A stretch of 15,936 nucleotides of DNA from NCBI GenBank assembly GCA_003343565.1, contig QALA01000054.1, forward strand, positions 1-15,936. Direction: 5' to 3'. Of this stretch, positions 7,107-14,381 are shown in pieces (within the stretch, counting starts at the first letter, position 1; every line of letters starts with the position of its first letter). The notes under the pieces are model-generated. The model ran no database searches. It worked only from the letters and a program-made list of their open reading frames with translations, and was not told the origin of the DNA. The DNA comes from Verrucomicrobiota bacterium (lineage in GTDB: Bacteria > Verrucomicrobiota > Verrucomicrobiia > Opitutales > Intestinicryptomonadaceae). A program made the position numbers and the translations under genes.

Positions 7107-7213
7107 ATGGCCGTGGACACGGCTGGATCCGCTGAGTTTTTCGATACGGGAAGCGCTCCGTGTAAGAATGAAATGTAACGGATGCAGCTCTTTGTCCACG
7201 GTTTTTTGTTTTA
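7107..7213 (+). ncRNA. Structured leader or small RNA ending in an intrinsic terminator
   Basis: Three stacked stems. P1: 7111-7119 CCGTGGACA with 7193-7201 TGTCCACGG, 9 bp perfect, extendable by G-U pairs. P2: 7122-7131 GCTGGATCCG with 7179-7188 CGGATGCAGC, 9 of 10 paired. P3: 7146-7150 ACGGG with 7157-7161 TCCGT, loop AAGCGC. P2 and P3 are joined by an internal loop of about 14 and 17 bases. P1 runs straight into TTTTTTGTTTT (7202-7212). The RNA starts at a near-consensus promoter. It does not match a riboswitch class I can recognise; it may be an attenuator for the hydroxylase gene or an independent small RNA of about 120 bases. Confidence 0.55.
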
Positions 7214-7215
7214 TG

Positions 7216-7229
7216 ACCGGTATACCGGT
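7216..7229. promoter_or_regulatory. Palindromic operator, right copy
   Basis: Second perfect copy of ACCGGTATACCGGT, directly after the U-tract of the structured RNA and about 123 bases after the predicted rightward +1. Including flanks, 6923-6942 and the reverse complement of 7216-7235 match at 18 of 20 positions. It could let one regulator bind both sides of the control region, by looping or as a roadblock. Confidence 0.65.
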
Positions 7230-7242
7230 GCACAAAAACGCA

Positions 7243-7258
7243 CTCCCCTCGGGGGGAG
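7243..7258. other. Short GC-rich hairpin
   Basis: CTCCCC (7243-7248) pairs with GGGGAG (7253-7258) around a TCGG loop. No T-run follows on the plus strand, so it is not a terminator by itself. Confidence 0.35.
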
Positions 7259-7276
7259 AAGGATAAAACACCGAAA

Positions 7277-7456
7277 ATGGTGGCCGATCCTGAGGCTGGG
7301 GGTTACGCTCTGTACAACATTTCCGGCGTCCCGGCCTATGGCGACGCCCGCGGCGCAGGCATCCGGAACATCCTGGACTTTGTACTGATGCGGAGCATCA
7401 GCTGCATCTTTTATATGTTGTTATGGACATCAAGCCTCCCAAACTTATCTCCATAA
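7277..7456 (+). pseudogene. Unidentified 59-codon open frame, possible gene remnant
   Basis: An open frame from ATG 7277 to TAA 7454-7456 encodes a protein-like stretch (YALYNISGVPAYGDARGAG near residues 10-28) with ordinary composition. It has no well-placed ribosome site (the nearest GGAGAAGG is about 14 bases upstream) and its end overlaps the next remnant in another frame. I do not recognise the family. It is most simply a fragment of a lost gene in the hydroxylase leader; a short leader peptide is less likely. Confidence 0.25.
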
Positions 7457-7600
7457 TGATCATCTTCTCCATCGGCATGTACTTCTCGGCGGTGTCGATG
7501 GTCGTCGTTTCCCTGCTTACCTACAAGCCGGAGAAAGAGAATCCCGCGTTCTTTGAGGATATGGAAGACAGCCTCTGGGAAATAAACCATATGCGATCCA
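7423..7600 (+). pseudogene. Probable remnant of a membrane transporter C-terminus
   Basis: From ATG 7423 the frame encodes one hydrophobic helix (about residues 8-31, with ISIMIIFSIGMYFSAV) followed by SLLTYKPEKENPAFFEDMED and SLWEINHM. A last helix ending in SLLT-x-KP-E plus a charged tail resembles the C-terminus of sodium:solute symporters. There is no ribosome site, the frame runs on past 7600 into the start of the next gene, and no upstream helices exist in frame, so it is read as a degraded 3' end left by a deletion rather than a working gene. A genuine small membrane protein cannot be excluded. Confidence 0.35.
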
Positions 7601-7646
7601 TGGGTTCGGATCCATGCGGAACAAACAGACGAAAAGGGGGATTTTT

Positions 7647-10436
7647 ATGTCTGTTACGGTGACGATCAACGCCAAACCCTACGAGGTGGCGGACGAGCAC
7701 CTGGAAATGAGCCTTCTGCGCTATCTGCGCGAGGTGCTCGGTCTGACCGGCGCGAAGTGCGGCTGCGACCGCGGCCAGTGCGGAAGCTGCAACGTGCTCA
7801 TCGACGGCGAATGCCGCCGGTCGTGCCTTTTTAAAATGAAGAAACTCGACGGCAAGGATATCCTGACTGTGGAGGGCCTTGCCGACGGCGATAAGCTTCA
7901 TCCCATTCAGGAGAGCTTTATCGTGGAAGGCGTCATGCAGTGCGGCTTCTGCACGCCCGGCCAGATCATGGCCGTGGCGGGGCTGCTGCGCAAAACGCTT
8001 ACACCCACCCGCGAGGAGATCGATAAGGCGTTCAAGGGCGTGCTGTGCCGTTGCGGCTCGTATCCGCGCGTCATCAAGGCTATCCACCGCGCCGCCGCTA
8101 TTATGCGCGGCGACGAGTGGACGGACGAAAAGCGCGTTTTTGACGATGTGATCGGCAGCTCATACCCGATGGTGGACGCCGTCGGCAAGGTGACGGGCAG
8201 CTTGAAATACGTGGATGACTATTATGTTCCCGGCATGCTCTGCGGCAAGGTTGTCTGGTCGGAGGAGCCGAGTGCCCAGCTTCTGGGCATTGACGCCTCA
8301 GAGGCTCTCGCCGTGCCGGGCGTGGTGCGCGTGATCACGCACGCCGACTGCCCGGATCTTTACTATGGCCCGCTGACGATGGACGCGCCGGTGCTTTGCG
8401 GCGGACGTATCCGCAGCCGTGCCGAACCGCTCGCGCTCGTGCTTGCGGAAACGCAGGAGATCGCAAACGCTGCGGCCAAGCTCGTGAAGATCGACTATGA
8501 GATCCTCCCCGCGGTATTCTCGCCGCACGAGGCGCTTGCTCCCGGCGCGCCGAGCGTCACGACCGATTACGCCAAGCCCGGCATTCCCATCGCGGGCCAT
8601 TCCGCACCGGAGTCGGACGGCAATGTGACGCTGAAGCTGCATATCGGCAAGGGCAACGTGGAAAAAGCGTTCGCCGAGGCGGCGGTCATCATCGACGAGA
8701 AATACAGCTCCCAGCGCATCGAGCATGGCTACATCGAGCCCGAGTGCTCTATCACTGTGCCGCTCGAAAACGGGCGCTATGTGAACTACAGCAACTCGCA
8801 GGCCGCCTTCGGCGCGCGCGACAACTGCGCACGCGCTCTCGAGTGCGACCCGGAAAAGGTGAACTTCTGCCAGATCCAGGTCGGCGGCTCGTTCGGCGGC
8901 AAGGGCGACCATCTTCTCCGCATGCTCTCGTGCGTCGGCACGCGGGTCACGGGGCGCGCCGTGCGCGTCACGCTCTCGCGCGAGGACTCCCTGCGCTATC
9001 ATAACAAGCGCCATCCGTTTGAAATGCACGAAAAGCTCGCGGTCGCCGCGGACGGACGCATTCTCGGCCTGCAGAATTATCTGCTCGGCGACGGCGGCGC
9101 GTATACCTACTTCAGCACGCGCATCATGCCGCAGGCCGTCTGCTACAGCAGCGGCCCCTACGTCATCCCGAACTTCGATTCGACCGGTGTTGTGGCGTTC
9201 ACGAACAACGTCTCCTCCGGCGCGATGCGCGGCTATGGCTCGCCGCAGTGCCTGTTCGCCGTAGAAAGCGCCATAGACGAGGCCTGCCGCAAGCTCAACA
9301 TGGATCCGTTCGCGTTCCGCCGTCTCAACGGACTCTATCCCGGCGCGGAGTGCGGCGACGGCCAGCTCGCCGTAGACGGTCACGCCTACATCGCCACGCT
9401 CGACGCGGTGGAAAAGCGCGTGAAGGAGGTCCTTCTTCCCATGAAGGAGGCCGACCCGACGATCGGCATCGGCGTGGCATCCGCGTGGCGGCACACGTCC
9501 GGCGGTCTCGGCCCGGACGAGGACTCGAACGCCGATCTGGATTTCCAGGACGACGGCACATTCCTCCTGCGCATCTGTGTAGCCGAAATGGGTAACGAAA
9601 CGCAGATCTCCATGGCGCAGCTCACGGCCAAAGCAATGGATGTCCCGTATGAGACCATCCGTCTCGGCGCGATGGAAACGGATAAGCTCTCCTGGGGCGG
9701 CGCGGTCATGTCCAGCCGCGGCACGTTCCTCTGGGGCCATAACGCCATCGGCGTCGGCGAGAAGATGGTGCGTGCGATCAAGGACTTCCTCGCGCGCTAC
9801 TTCAGCTGCGGCGAGGAGGAGTTCGACTTCCGCGGCGGCATCGTTTACCGCAACGGCGAGCAGCTCTACACGCTGCCGGAGCTTGCGAAGCTCTGCAAAG
9901 CCAAGGGCGTGAAGCTGACGGTGCACGACTACCACCGTCTGCCCAAGACCATGTGGCCGCGTGAGGACTGCAACGAGAACCACGTCATTCCGCCGAAAGA
10001 CTACCGCATCCACGATACGAACTCGTACCTGACGCTCGCCGTGGCCATCAAGGTGGACCCCGTGATGAAGCGCATCAAGGTGCTCAAAATGATCGAGGCC
10101 GCCGACATCGGCACGGTCATCAACCCCGAGGCGGCGCGCCGCCAGCTCGAGGGCGGCATGATCATGACGCTCGGCATGGCGCTCGACGAGGATTTCGTTG
10201 TGGAAAACGGCGTGAGCAAGACCGACATGCTTTCCAAATACAAGATGATCCAGATGGACGGCACGCCGGACATGGAGGTCATCTTCGTCAACAACTACGA
10301 CCCGCTCGGCCCGAAGGGCGCGAAGGGCGTCGGCGAGATGGGAATGCTCCCCGTCTGCCCGGCTATCGCCAACGCCTACTACGACGCTACCGGCATGCGC
10401 ATCCGCAATCTGCCGCTGCACAAGCATCTTCCCTGA
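7647..10436 (+). CDS. Molybdenum hydroxylase, fused 2Fe-2S and molybdopterin domains
   Basis: A 929-residue xanthine-dehydrogenase-family enzyme with the domain order of Desulfovibrio gigas aldehyde oxidoreductase: a plant-type 2Fe-2S domain (C40, C45, C48, C60), a helical 2Fe-2S domain (C99, C102, C134, C136) and the Mo-cofactor domains from about 170 to the end. No FAD domain is present. GGSFGGK (413-419), AMRGYGSPQ (526-534, R528) and the catalytic Glu E897 in KGVGEMG are visible. The residue after FGGK is Gly420, where xanthine oxidase has Glu802, so xanthine is an unlikely substrate; hydroxylation next to a ring nitrogen of another heterocycle is more plausible. GNE replaces the usual GQG at 649-651. 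The start at 7647 is preferred over 7614 because AAAAGGGGG lies just upstream and MSVTVTINAK begins the ferredoxin fold. Mo-cofactor maturation genes are absent here. Confidence 0.88.
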   Translation: MSVTVTINAKPYEVADEHLEMSLLRYLREVLGLTGAKCGCDRGQCGSCNVLIDGECRRSCLFKMKKLDGKDILTVEGLADGDKLHPIQESFIVEGVMQCGFCTPGQIMAVAGLLRKTLTPTREEIDKAFKGVLCRCGSYPRVIKAIHRAAAIMRGDEWTDEKRVFDDVIGSSYPMVDAVGKVTGSLKYVDDYYVPGMLCGKVVWSEEPSAQLLGIDASEALAVPGVVRVITHADCPDLYYGPLTMDAPVLCGGRIRSRAEPLALVLAETQEIANAAAKLVKIDYEILPAVFSPHEALAPGAPSVTTDYAKPGIPIAGHSAPESDGNVTLKLHIGKGNVEKAFAEAAVIIDEKYSSQRIEHGYIEPECSITVPLENGRYVNYSNSQAAFGARDNCARALECDPEKVNFCQIQVGGSFGGKGDHLLRMLSCVGTRVTGRAVRVTLSREDSLRYHNKRHPFEMHEKLAVAADGRILGLQNYLLGDGGAYTYFSTRIMPQAVCYSSGPYVIPNFDSTGVVAFTNNVSSGAMRGYGSPQCLFAVESAIDEACRKLNMDPFAFRRLNGLYPGAECGDGQLAVDGHAYIATLDAVEKRVKEVLLPMKEADPTIGIGVASAWRHTSGGLGPDEDSNADLDFQDDGTFLLRICVAEMGNETQISMAQLTAKAMDVPYETIRLGAMETDKLSWGGAVMSSRGTFLWGHNAIGVGEKMVRAIKDFLARYFSCGEEEFDFRGGIVYRNGEQLYTLPELAKLCKAKGVKLTVHDYHRLPKTMWPREDCNENHVIPPKDYRIHDTNSYLTLAVAIKVDPVMKRIKVLKMIEAADIGTVINPEAARRQLEGGMIMTLGMALDEDFVVENGVSKTDMLSKYKMIQMDGTPDMEVIFVNNYDPLGPKGAKGVGEMGMLPVCPAIANAYYDATGMRIRNLPLHKHLP

Positions 10437-10490
10437 CCCATCGGCACATCGGCGCGGGGCGGCGCAGAAATCAAAACCCGCCTCGGCTTC

Positions 10491-10511
10491 ATTGTGAAAT
10501 ACAATTATAAA
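10491..10511 (+). promoter_or_regulatory. Dyad and -10-like element before the isochorismatase-fold gene
   Basis: ATTGT-GAAAT-ACAAT (10491-10505) is a 5-5-5 dyad followed directly by TATAAA (10506-10511), a possible -10. No good -35 lies at 16-18 bases, so an activator-dependent promoter or chance AT-richness are both possible. The 97-base spacer has no convincing terminator. Confidence 0.3.
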
Positions 10512-10533
10512 GTTTGACAGGAGGTGAAACTAT

Positions 10534-11184
10534 ATGACATACGAGAACATTCACAGCTACACCAATAAGAAAGCAGACATTTTCACGTATGAAAAGCCCG
10601 CCCTGCTCGTTGTGGACATGCAGAAGGGATTCTGTTATCCCGGCAAACAGTTCTACAGCTCGGAGAACATAAAGCTTGTCCCGGCGATTTCGACGCTGCT
10701 TGAGTACTTCCGCGGAAATAATCTGCCGGTGTATTTTACCGAGTTCGTCTATTCCAAGGATTGCCCGAATCTGAACGGACGCCTGTGGCAGTGCGAGAGG
10801 GACTATGACGAAGGCGGTGAGCGCTGCTGCTATGTGGGCGATCCCAGCACAGAAACCATTGATGAGCTGAAACCGCTGCCCGGTGAGCTTGTTATCCAGA
10901 AACGAGGCTACGACGCGTTTTTCGGCACGGATCTGGATTACTGCTTGCGCACCAAAGGAATCAAGACGCTCATCGTGGTGGGAGTTCTGGCAGAGCAGTG
11001 CATACTTTCTACGGTCTCCAGCGCGTTCCATTATGAATATGAGGTAACGCTTGCTTCTGACTGCACAAGAGCGATCTATGACGATGTGAAAGATGCAACG
11101 CTGCGTCTCATCGATTATGGCTTCGGCAATGTTTATACATCCGCCGACATCATCCGCATTCTGGAAGCAAAGAAGGAATCTTGA
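10534..11184 (+). CDS. Isochorismatase-fold cysteine amidohydrolase
   Basis: A 216-residue member of the isochorismatase/nicotinamidase superfamily, cytoplasmic. The catalytic triad is visible: D28 in LLVVDMQKGF, K123 in IQKRGYDAFFGT and the nucleophile C156 in VVGVLAEQCILST, with a cis-peptide-type motif before the cysteine. Relatives hydrolyse amides such as nicotinamide, N-carbamoylsarcosine, ureidoacrylate and maleamate; the sequence does not decide which. A strong ribosome site (AGGAGGTGA) precedes the ATG. It lies 97 bases after the hydroxylase and 53 bases before the BCCT carrier. In a heterocycle pathway it would fit deamidation or decarbamoylation of an open-chain product, comparable to maleamate amidohydrolase in aerobic nicotinate breakdown. 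An unusually cysteine-rich middle (C87, C98, C99) is noted. Confidence 0.88.
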   Translation: MTYENIHSYTNKKADIFTYEKPALLVVDMQKGFCYPGKQFYSSENIKLVPAISTLLEYFRGNNLPVYFTEFVYSKDCPNLNGRLWQCERDYDEGGERCCYVGDPSTETIDELKPLPGELVIQKRGYDAFFGTDLDYCLRTKGIKTLIVVGVLAEQCILSTVSSAFHYEYEVTLASDCTRAIYDDVKDATLRLIDYGFGNVYTSADIIRILEAKKES

Positions 11185-11237
11185 CCGCCGGTTTCCGGCA
11201 TAATCCGACGTTTAAAATAATCCGAGGAGGGATTTGT

Positions 11238-12821
11238 TTGAAACTCAAAGAGAAGTATAATATTCCGCTGTTTCTGGCGGCCTTCGCGCTTGTTGTCTTT
11301 TTCGTGATTCTGCTTCTGCTTTTCCCGACACAGATGAACAACGGCATCTCTGCTGCATTCAACTGGTGTACATCGGCAGCCGGAACTCCCGTACAACTTA
11401 TGAACCTTTCGCTGATCATACTGAGCCTGTATATCGCGTTTTCCAAGTACGGCAACGTAAAGCTCGGCAAGGGAAAGCCCAAGTACAGCACGTTTTCCTG
11501 GCTCGGCATGATTTTCACCTCCGGCCTCGGCGCGGCGACCATGTATTGGGGCATCGTGGAGTGGACGTTCCTCTATAACGCCAATCCGCTGGTCACCTCC
11601 GGCGGCGTTGTGAGCGATGTTGCCCGGTACGAGTGGGCGTTTGCGTATCACTGGCACCACTGGAGCCCGTTTGTGCAGCTCATTTATACGGCGTGCGGCG
11701 TGGCCTGCGGCTATCTTTACTATAACCGCAAAAAGACGACAACGCTCAGCCTTGGCGAGACGATGAGCTACGACTTCAAGGTCAAGAAGCCCAAAGTCAT
11801 GAGCAGCATCGTTGACGTCGTGTTCATTTTCAGCGTTATTTCCAGCGCGGCTATCACGGTCGGCCTCGGCCTTCCTGCGATCGGTCAGGCTGCCGGCTAC
11901 GTGTTCAACTTCACGCCGGGTCAGAATTTCTACTACATCCTTATTCTTTCCATTGCGCTTGTGTACTTCATCACGTCCTACATCGGTTTGGACAAGGGCA
12001 TGAAGAACATATCCAACTGGTGCCGCTACGGCGTCATCGCGTTGGGCGCGTATGTTCTCATTGTCGGGCCGACCCGTTTCATTCTCGACAGCTATCTCAG
12101 CGGCGTTTGCATGACGCTCAACAACCTGCCGCGTATGCTTCTGTGGCTTGACCCCATCGGCGAGAGCTGCTTCCCGCAGTGGTGGACGGTTTGGGACTGG
12201 CTGTATAGTGCCAGCTTCGGCCCCTTCACCGGCCTGTTCCTTGCGCGTATCTCCGAGGGCCGCAGCCTCCGCTCCATCACCATCGGCGTAGCGACCGGTA
12301 CACCGCTCGGCCTTTTCTGCTACAACGGCATTATGAGCAACTACGGCATTTGGCTGGACAAGAACGGCATCGTCGATCTTACCGGCATGACCGCCAACGG
12401 CCAGAGCTACGAGGCGATCGTGGAAGTATTCAAAACGCTGCCGATGCCCAAGGTCGTTGCGCTTGTGTTCTGCGTGGTAGGCGCGCTATTCTTGGCTACT
12501 ACGCTTGACAGCTCCACGTTTACCGCCGCAAATATCATCGAGAAGAACCGTCCCGAGGGTGTTGACCCCAGCCCGGTGCACCGTCTGTGCTGGTCGATCC
12601 TCTGCACGGTAATCCCGTTGGTCTGCCTGCTTATCAACGTTGACCTCAACGTGTTCAAGTCTCTGGGCATCGTTGTCGCGCTGCCCATCCTGCTTGTCGA
12701 AGTGTTCCTGCTTTGGTATGTCGCGAAACAGCTCCGTGAGGACTATGGTATGATGACCGAAGTGGAGATCAAAAAGCTCTTCGCCGACGAACCTGTTGCT
12801 GAAGCCGCCAAAAAGAACTAA
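11238..12821 (+). CDS. BCCT-family secondary carrier
   Basis: A 527-residue, twelve-helix betaine/carnitine/choline transporter family protein. Landmarks are GLGAATMYWGIVEW (96-109), the HWHHW block near 138-142, and the helix-8 signature WWTVWDWLYSASFGPFTG (315-332) followed by LFLARISEGRS. Compared with the BetP Trp box (WAWWISW), the aligned residues are W-L-Y-S-A-S-F, so only one of the four tryptophans is kept: a substrate without a simple trimethylammonium head, or a flat aromatic one, is possible. The start is read as TTG at 11238, with GAGGAGGG about seven bases upstream; the longer frame starting at 11181 would overlap the previous stop and has no ribosome site. It is probably co-transcribed with the amidohydrolase and supplies the pathway's substrate or exchanges its product. 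Confidence 0.92.
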   Translation: MKLKEKYNIPLFLAAFALVVFFVILLLLFPTQMNNGISAAFNWCTSAAGTPVQLMNLSLIILSLYIAFSKYGNVKLGKGKPKYSTFSWLGMIFTSGLGAATMYWGIVEWTFLYNANPLVTSGGVVSDVARYEWAFAYHWHHWSPFVQLIYTACGVACGYLYYNRKKTTTLSLGETMSYDFKVKKPKVMSSIVDVVFIFSVISSAAITVGLGLPAIGQAAGYVFNFTPGQNFYYILILSIALVYFITSYIGLDKGMKNISNWCRYGVIALGAYVLIVGPTRFILDSYLSGVCMTLNNLPRMLLWLDPIGESCFPQWWTVWDWLYSASFGPFTGLFLARISEGRSLRSITIGVATGTPLGLFCYNGIMSNYGIWLDKNGIVDLTGMTANGQSYEAIVEVFKTLPMPKVVALVFCVVGALFLATTLDSSTFTAANIIEKNRPEGVDPSPVHRLCWSILCTVIPLVCLLINVDLNVFKSLGIVVALPILLVEVFLLWYVAKQLREDYGMMTEVEIKKLFADEPVAEAAKKN

Positions 12822-12838
12822 TCCCATAGCCTGTCTTT

Positions 12839-12865
12839 CCCTCCGGGGCTTATAGCCTCGGAGGG
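12839..12865 (+). other. 12-bp hairpin between the BCCT and permease genes
   Basis: CCCTCCGGGGCT (12839-12850) pairs with AGCCTCGGAGGG (12854-12865) across all 12 positions, one of them G-U, with a 3-nt loop. It starts 17 bases after the BCCT stop. No U-tract follows, so it looks like a processing or mRNA-stability element, or a weak pause site, rather than a full terminator. Confidence 0.6.
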
Positions 12866-12902
12866 GAGAAGCCTAACCGACGACGAAGAAAGAGGGAATC
12901 CC

Positions 12903-14222
12903 ATGAGCCAGAATAAATCGCGCGCCGCGTCTCTCCGTCATACGCTTATTGTTGCGCTTTTCAGCATCGGAACGCTGTTTTTCTTTTTTCCCATAGCGGA
13001 TGCCGGGACGGGCGGGTATATGACCGCCGTGCCGATGTTCTGCCGTCTCGTACTCGCCGCTGCCGTCTTTCCGTTTCTTGCGGGACGGGCCGGACAGCAC
13101 ATGGCGCAGACGGGCGCATGGCTGTATTCCTCGGGGGGCTCAAAGCTGGAGCGTCCCGGCGCGGTGATTCTGGGAAGCGTTGCCGGGCCGATCTGCTTTG
13201 TCCCGCTGGTTGCGAGTCTCTCTGCAAACCAGCTTCTCGCCGCCGTAGGACAGCCGGGCAGCCCGGTGCTTCGGGTCGTTCTCGTGGTGCTTCTTGTTGC
13301 CGCGGCCTACGCCGTGGCCGAGCGAAGGGAGCTTTCGCGGGCGGCTCTGGCAGGGATGCTGGCGGCCGTCGCTGCAGGCATCGCGGCGTTTGTTGTCTTG
13401 CTCGGCTCCGGCGCCGCCGCGGCGGCGGAAGCCGCCCCAACGGGCAAAACGTATCTTGAAAGCAATATCGCCGTTCTTCTCGCGCTTGCACCTACGCTCC
13501 TGCAGAACACAGGAGAACCGGGAGAAAGAAAGCCCTTCTGGAAGGACAGCGCGCTTGTGCCGTTTGCCGCAGGCATTCTTCTCTCCGCCGCTGGCATCGC
13601 CGCTGTGGCCGTTGCGGCGTATCGCTGCCCGAACGGAGCAGGCTGTACTCTCTCTGAAATTCTCGTCGCCGGCATAGGAAATCCGGCGGGACGAGTGCTG
13701 GCCGCGATTTTCGCCGCCATCCTTGGCATTGCGCTTATGGCGATGGGTTTTACGTCCGGACGCCGTTGGCTGGCGGCCGCAAGCCTGGAATCCTCCGACG
13801 GCGCAGCCTCCGCCGACGCCGCATGGAAAAAATGGTTGCCGCCGGTGCTCGCCGTACTGCTGGCCATGCCCGTGATCGGTGACGTGTGGCTGAAGGCGGC
13901 CGAGGCTCTTCTTGCCGCGGCATATCCGATCGCCGCCGTGCCAATGATCTTCTACGCCGTTGTCCCCAAACCGGACGAGGAGCGTAAGCAATTCAGCTTG
14001 AAATTTGCATTTACCGGAGCGCTTGTATACTCCATTATTATGCTGGTGTACTTCCTGACTCAAAACTACGGGATCGAAGCGGTGCTGCTGCAGGGAATAT
14101 ATGAGAGCATGATCCTTGCAAAGGGTCATCTTACATGGCTCGTGGTGTCTGTGCTGCTGTTTGTCATCGGCGATACGCAGTACCGCGGGAAAAAGGAAAG
14201 GGCGAAGGACAAAGCGCAGTAA
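12903..14222 (+). CDS. Multi-pass membrane protein, probably APC-superfamily permease
   Basis: A 439-residue, very hydrophobic protein with about eleven or twelve membrane segments. The early block PMFCRLVLAAAVFPFLAGRAG followed by MAQTGAWLYSS resembles the helix-2 to helix-3 region of amino-acid/polyamine permeases, where a Gly-Ala-x-x-Tyr motif follows; the rest is too divergent to assign. An Ala-rich loop lies near residues 168-178 and the C-terminus is lysine-rich and cytoplasmic. The ATG has AAAGAGGGA about five bases upstream. It follows BCCT by 81 bases with a hairpin between them, and is the last gene before a strong terminator. If co-transcribed it would be a second carrier for the island, for example exporting an amino or keto acid product. 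Family assignment is tentative. Confidence 0.6.
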   Translation: MSQNKSRAASLRHTLIVALFSIGTLFFFFPIADAGTGGYMTAVPMFCRLVLAAAVFPFLAGRAGQHMAQTGAWLYSSGGSKLERPGAVILGSVAGPICFVPLVASLSANQLLAAVGQPGSPVLRVVLVVLLVAAAYAVAERRELSRAALAGMLAAVAAGIAAFVVLLGSGAAAAAEAAPTGKTYLESNIAVLLALAPTLLQNTGEPGERKPFWKDSALVPFAAGILLSAAGIAAVAVAAYRCPNGAGCTLSEILVAGIGNPAGRVLAAIFAAILGIALMAMGFTSGRRWLAAASLESSDGAASADAAWKKWLPPVLAVLLAMPVIGDVWLKAAEALLAAAYPIAAVPMIFYAVVPKPDEERKQFSLKFAFTGALVYSIIMLVYFLTQNYGIEAVLLQGIYESMILAKGHLTWLVVSVLLFVIGDTQYRGKKERAKDKAQ

Positions 14223-14295
14223 TTGCCGTAGAATCCTCTTTCTGCTCTCTTGTATTTAATCAAAGAATTACTCTTTAAAAGATGCGATATATGAA

Positions 14296-14327
14296 AAATG
14301 CCGGACGCATGAGTGCGTCCGGCATTT
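14296..14327. terminator. Strong bidirectional terminator, 14-bp stem
   Basis: AAATGCCGGACGCA (14296-14309) and TGCGTCCGGCATTT (14314-14327) form a perfect 14-bp stem with a TGAG loop. The minus strand continues into a run of five T (including stem bases), the plus strand has only TTT, so it favours minus-strand termination of the acyltransferase gene while also closing the plus-strand permease transcript. Confidence 0.85.
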
Positions 14328-14381
14328 GAGCTTGTCGAGAACTCGGCTGCTGCTCGCTCGTCCGAGGGAGCTTTTTGCTGC

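Noticed and set aside
7036..7271. Short open frames on both strands in the control region
   Set aside because: They run through the promoter, the structured RNA and the right palindrome; no ribosome site or protein-like sequence.
6876..7646. CRISPR array, tRNA or insertion sequence in the large gap
   Set aside because: No regularly spaced repeats, no tRNA arms and no transposase were seen; the two palindromes are single 14-bp copies 273 bases apart.
8298..10427. 709-codon open frame on the minus strand opposite the molybdenum hydroxylase
   Set aside because: Antisense shadow with His/Val/Arg/Ala-rich composition and no recognisable domain, while the plus frame has full cofactor motifs.
7647..10436. 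Xanthine dehydrogenase as the specific function of the hydroxylase
   Set aside because: The Glu that binds xanthine in xanthine oxidase is Gly here, and no purine genes are nearby; only the family name is kept.
10514..10519. TTGACA just before the isochorismatase-fold gene as a -35 box
   Set aside because: It lies only 15 bases before the start codon, overlapping the ribosome-site region, so no -10 can follow before the gene.
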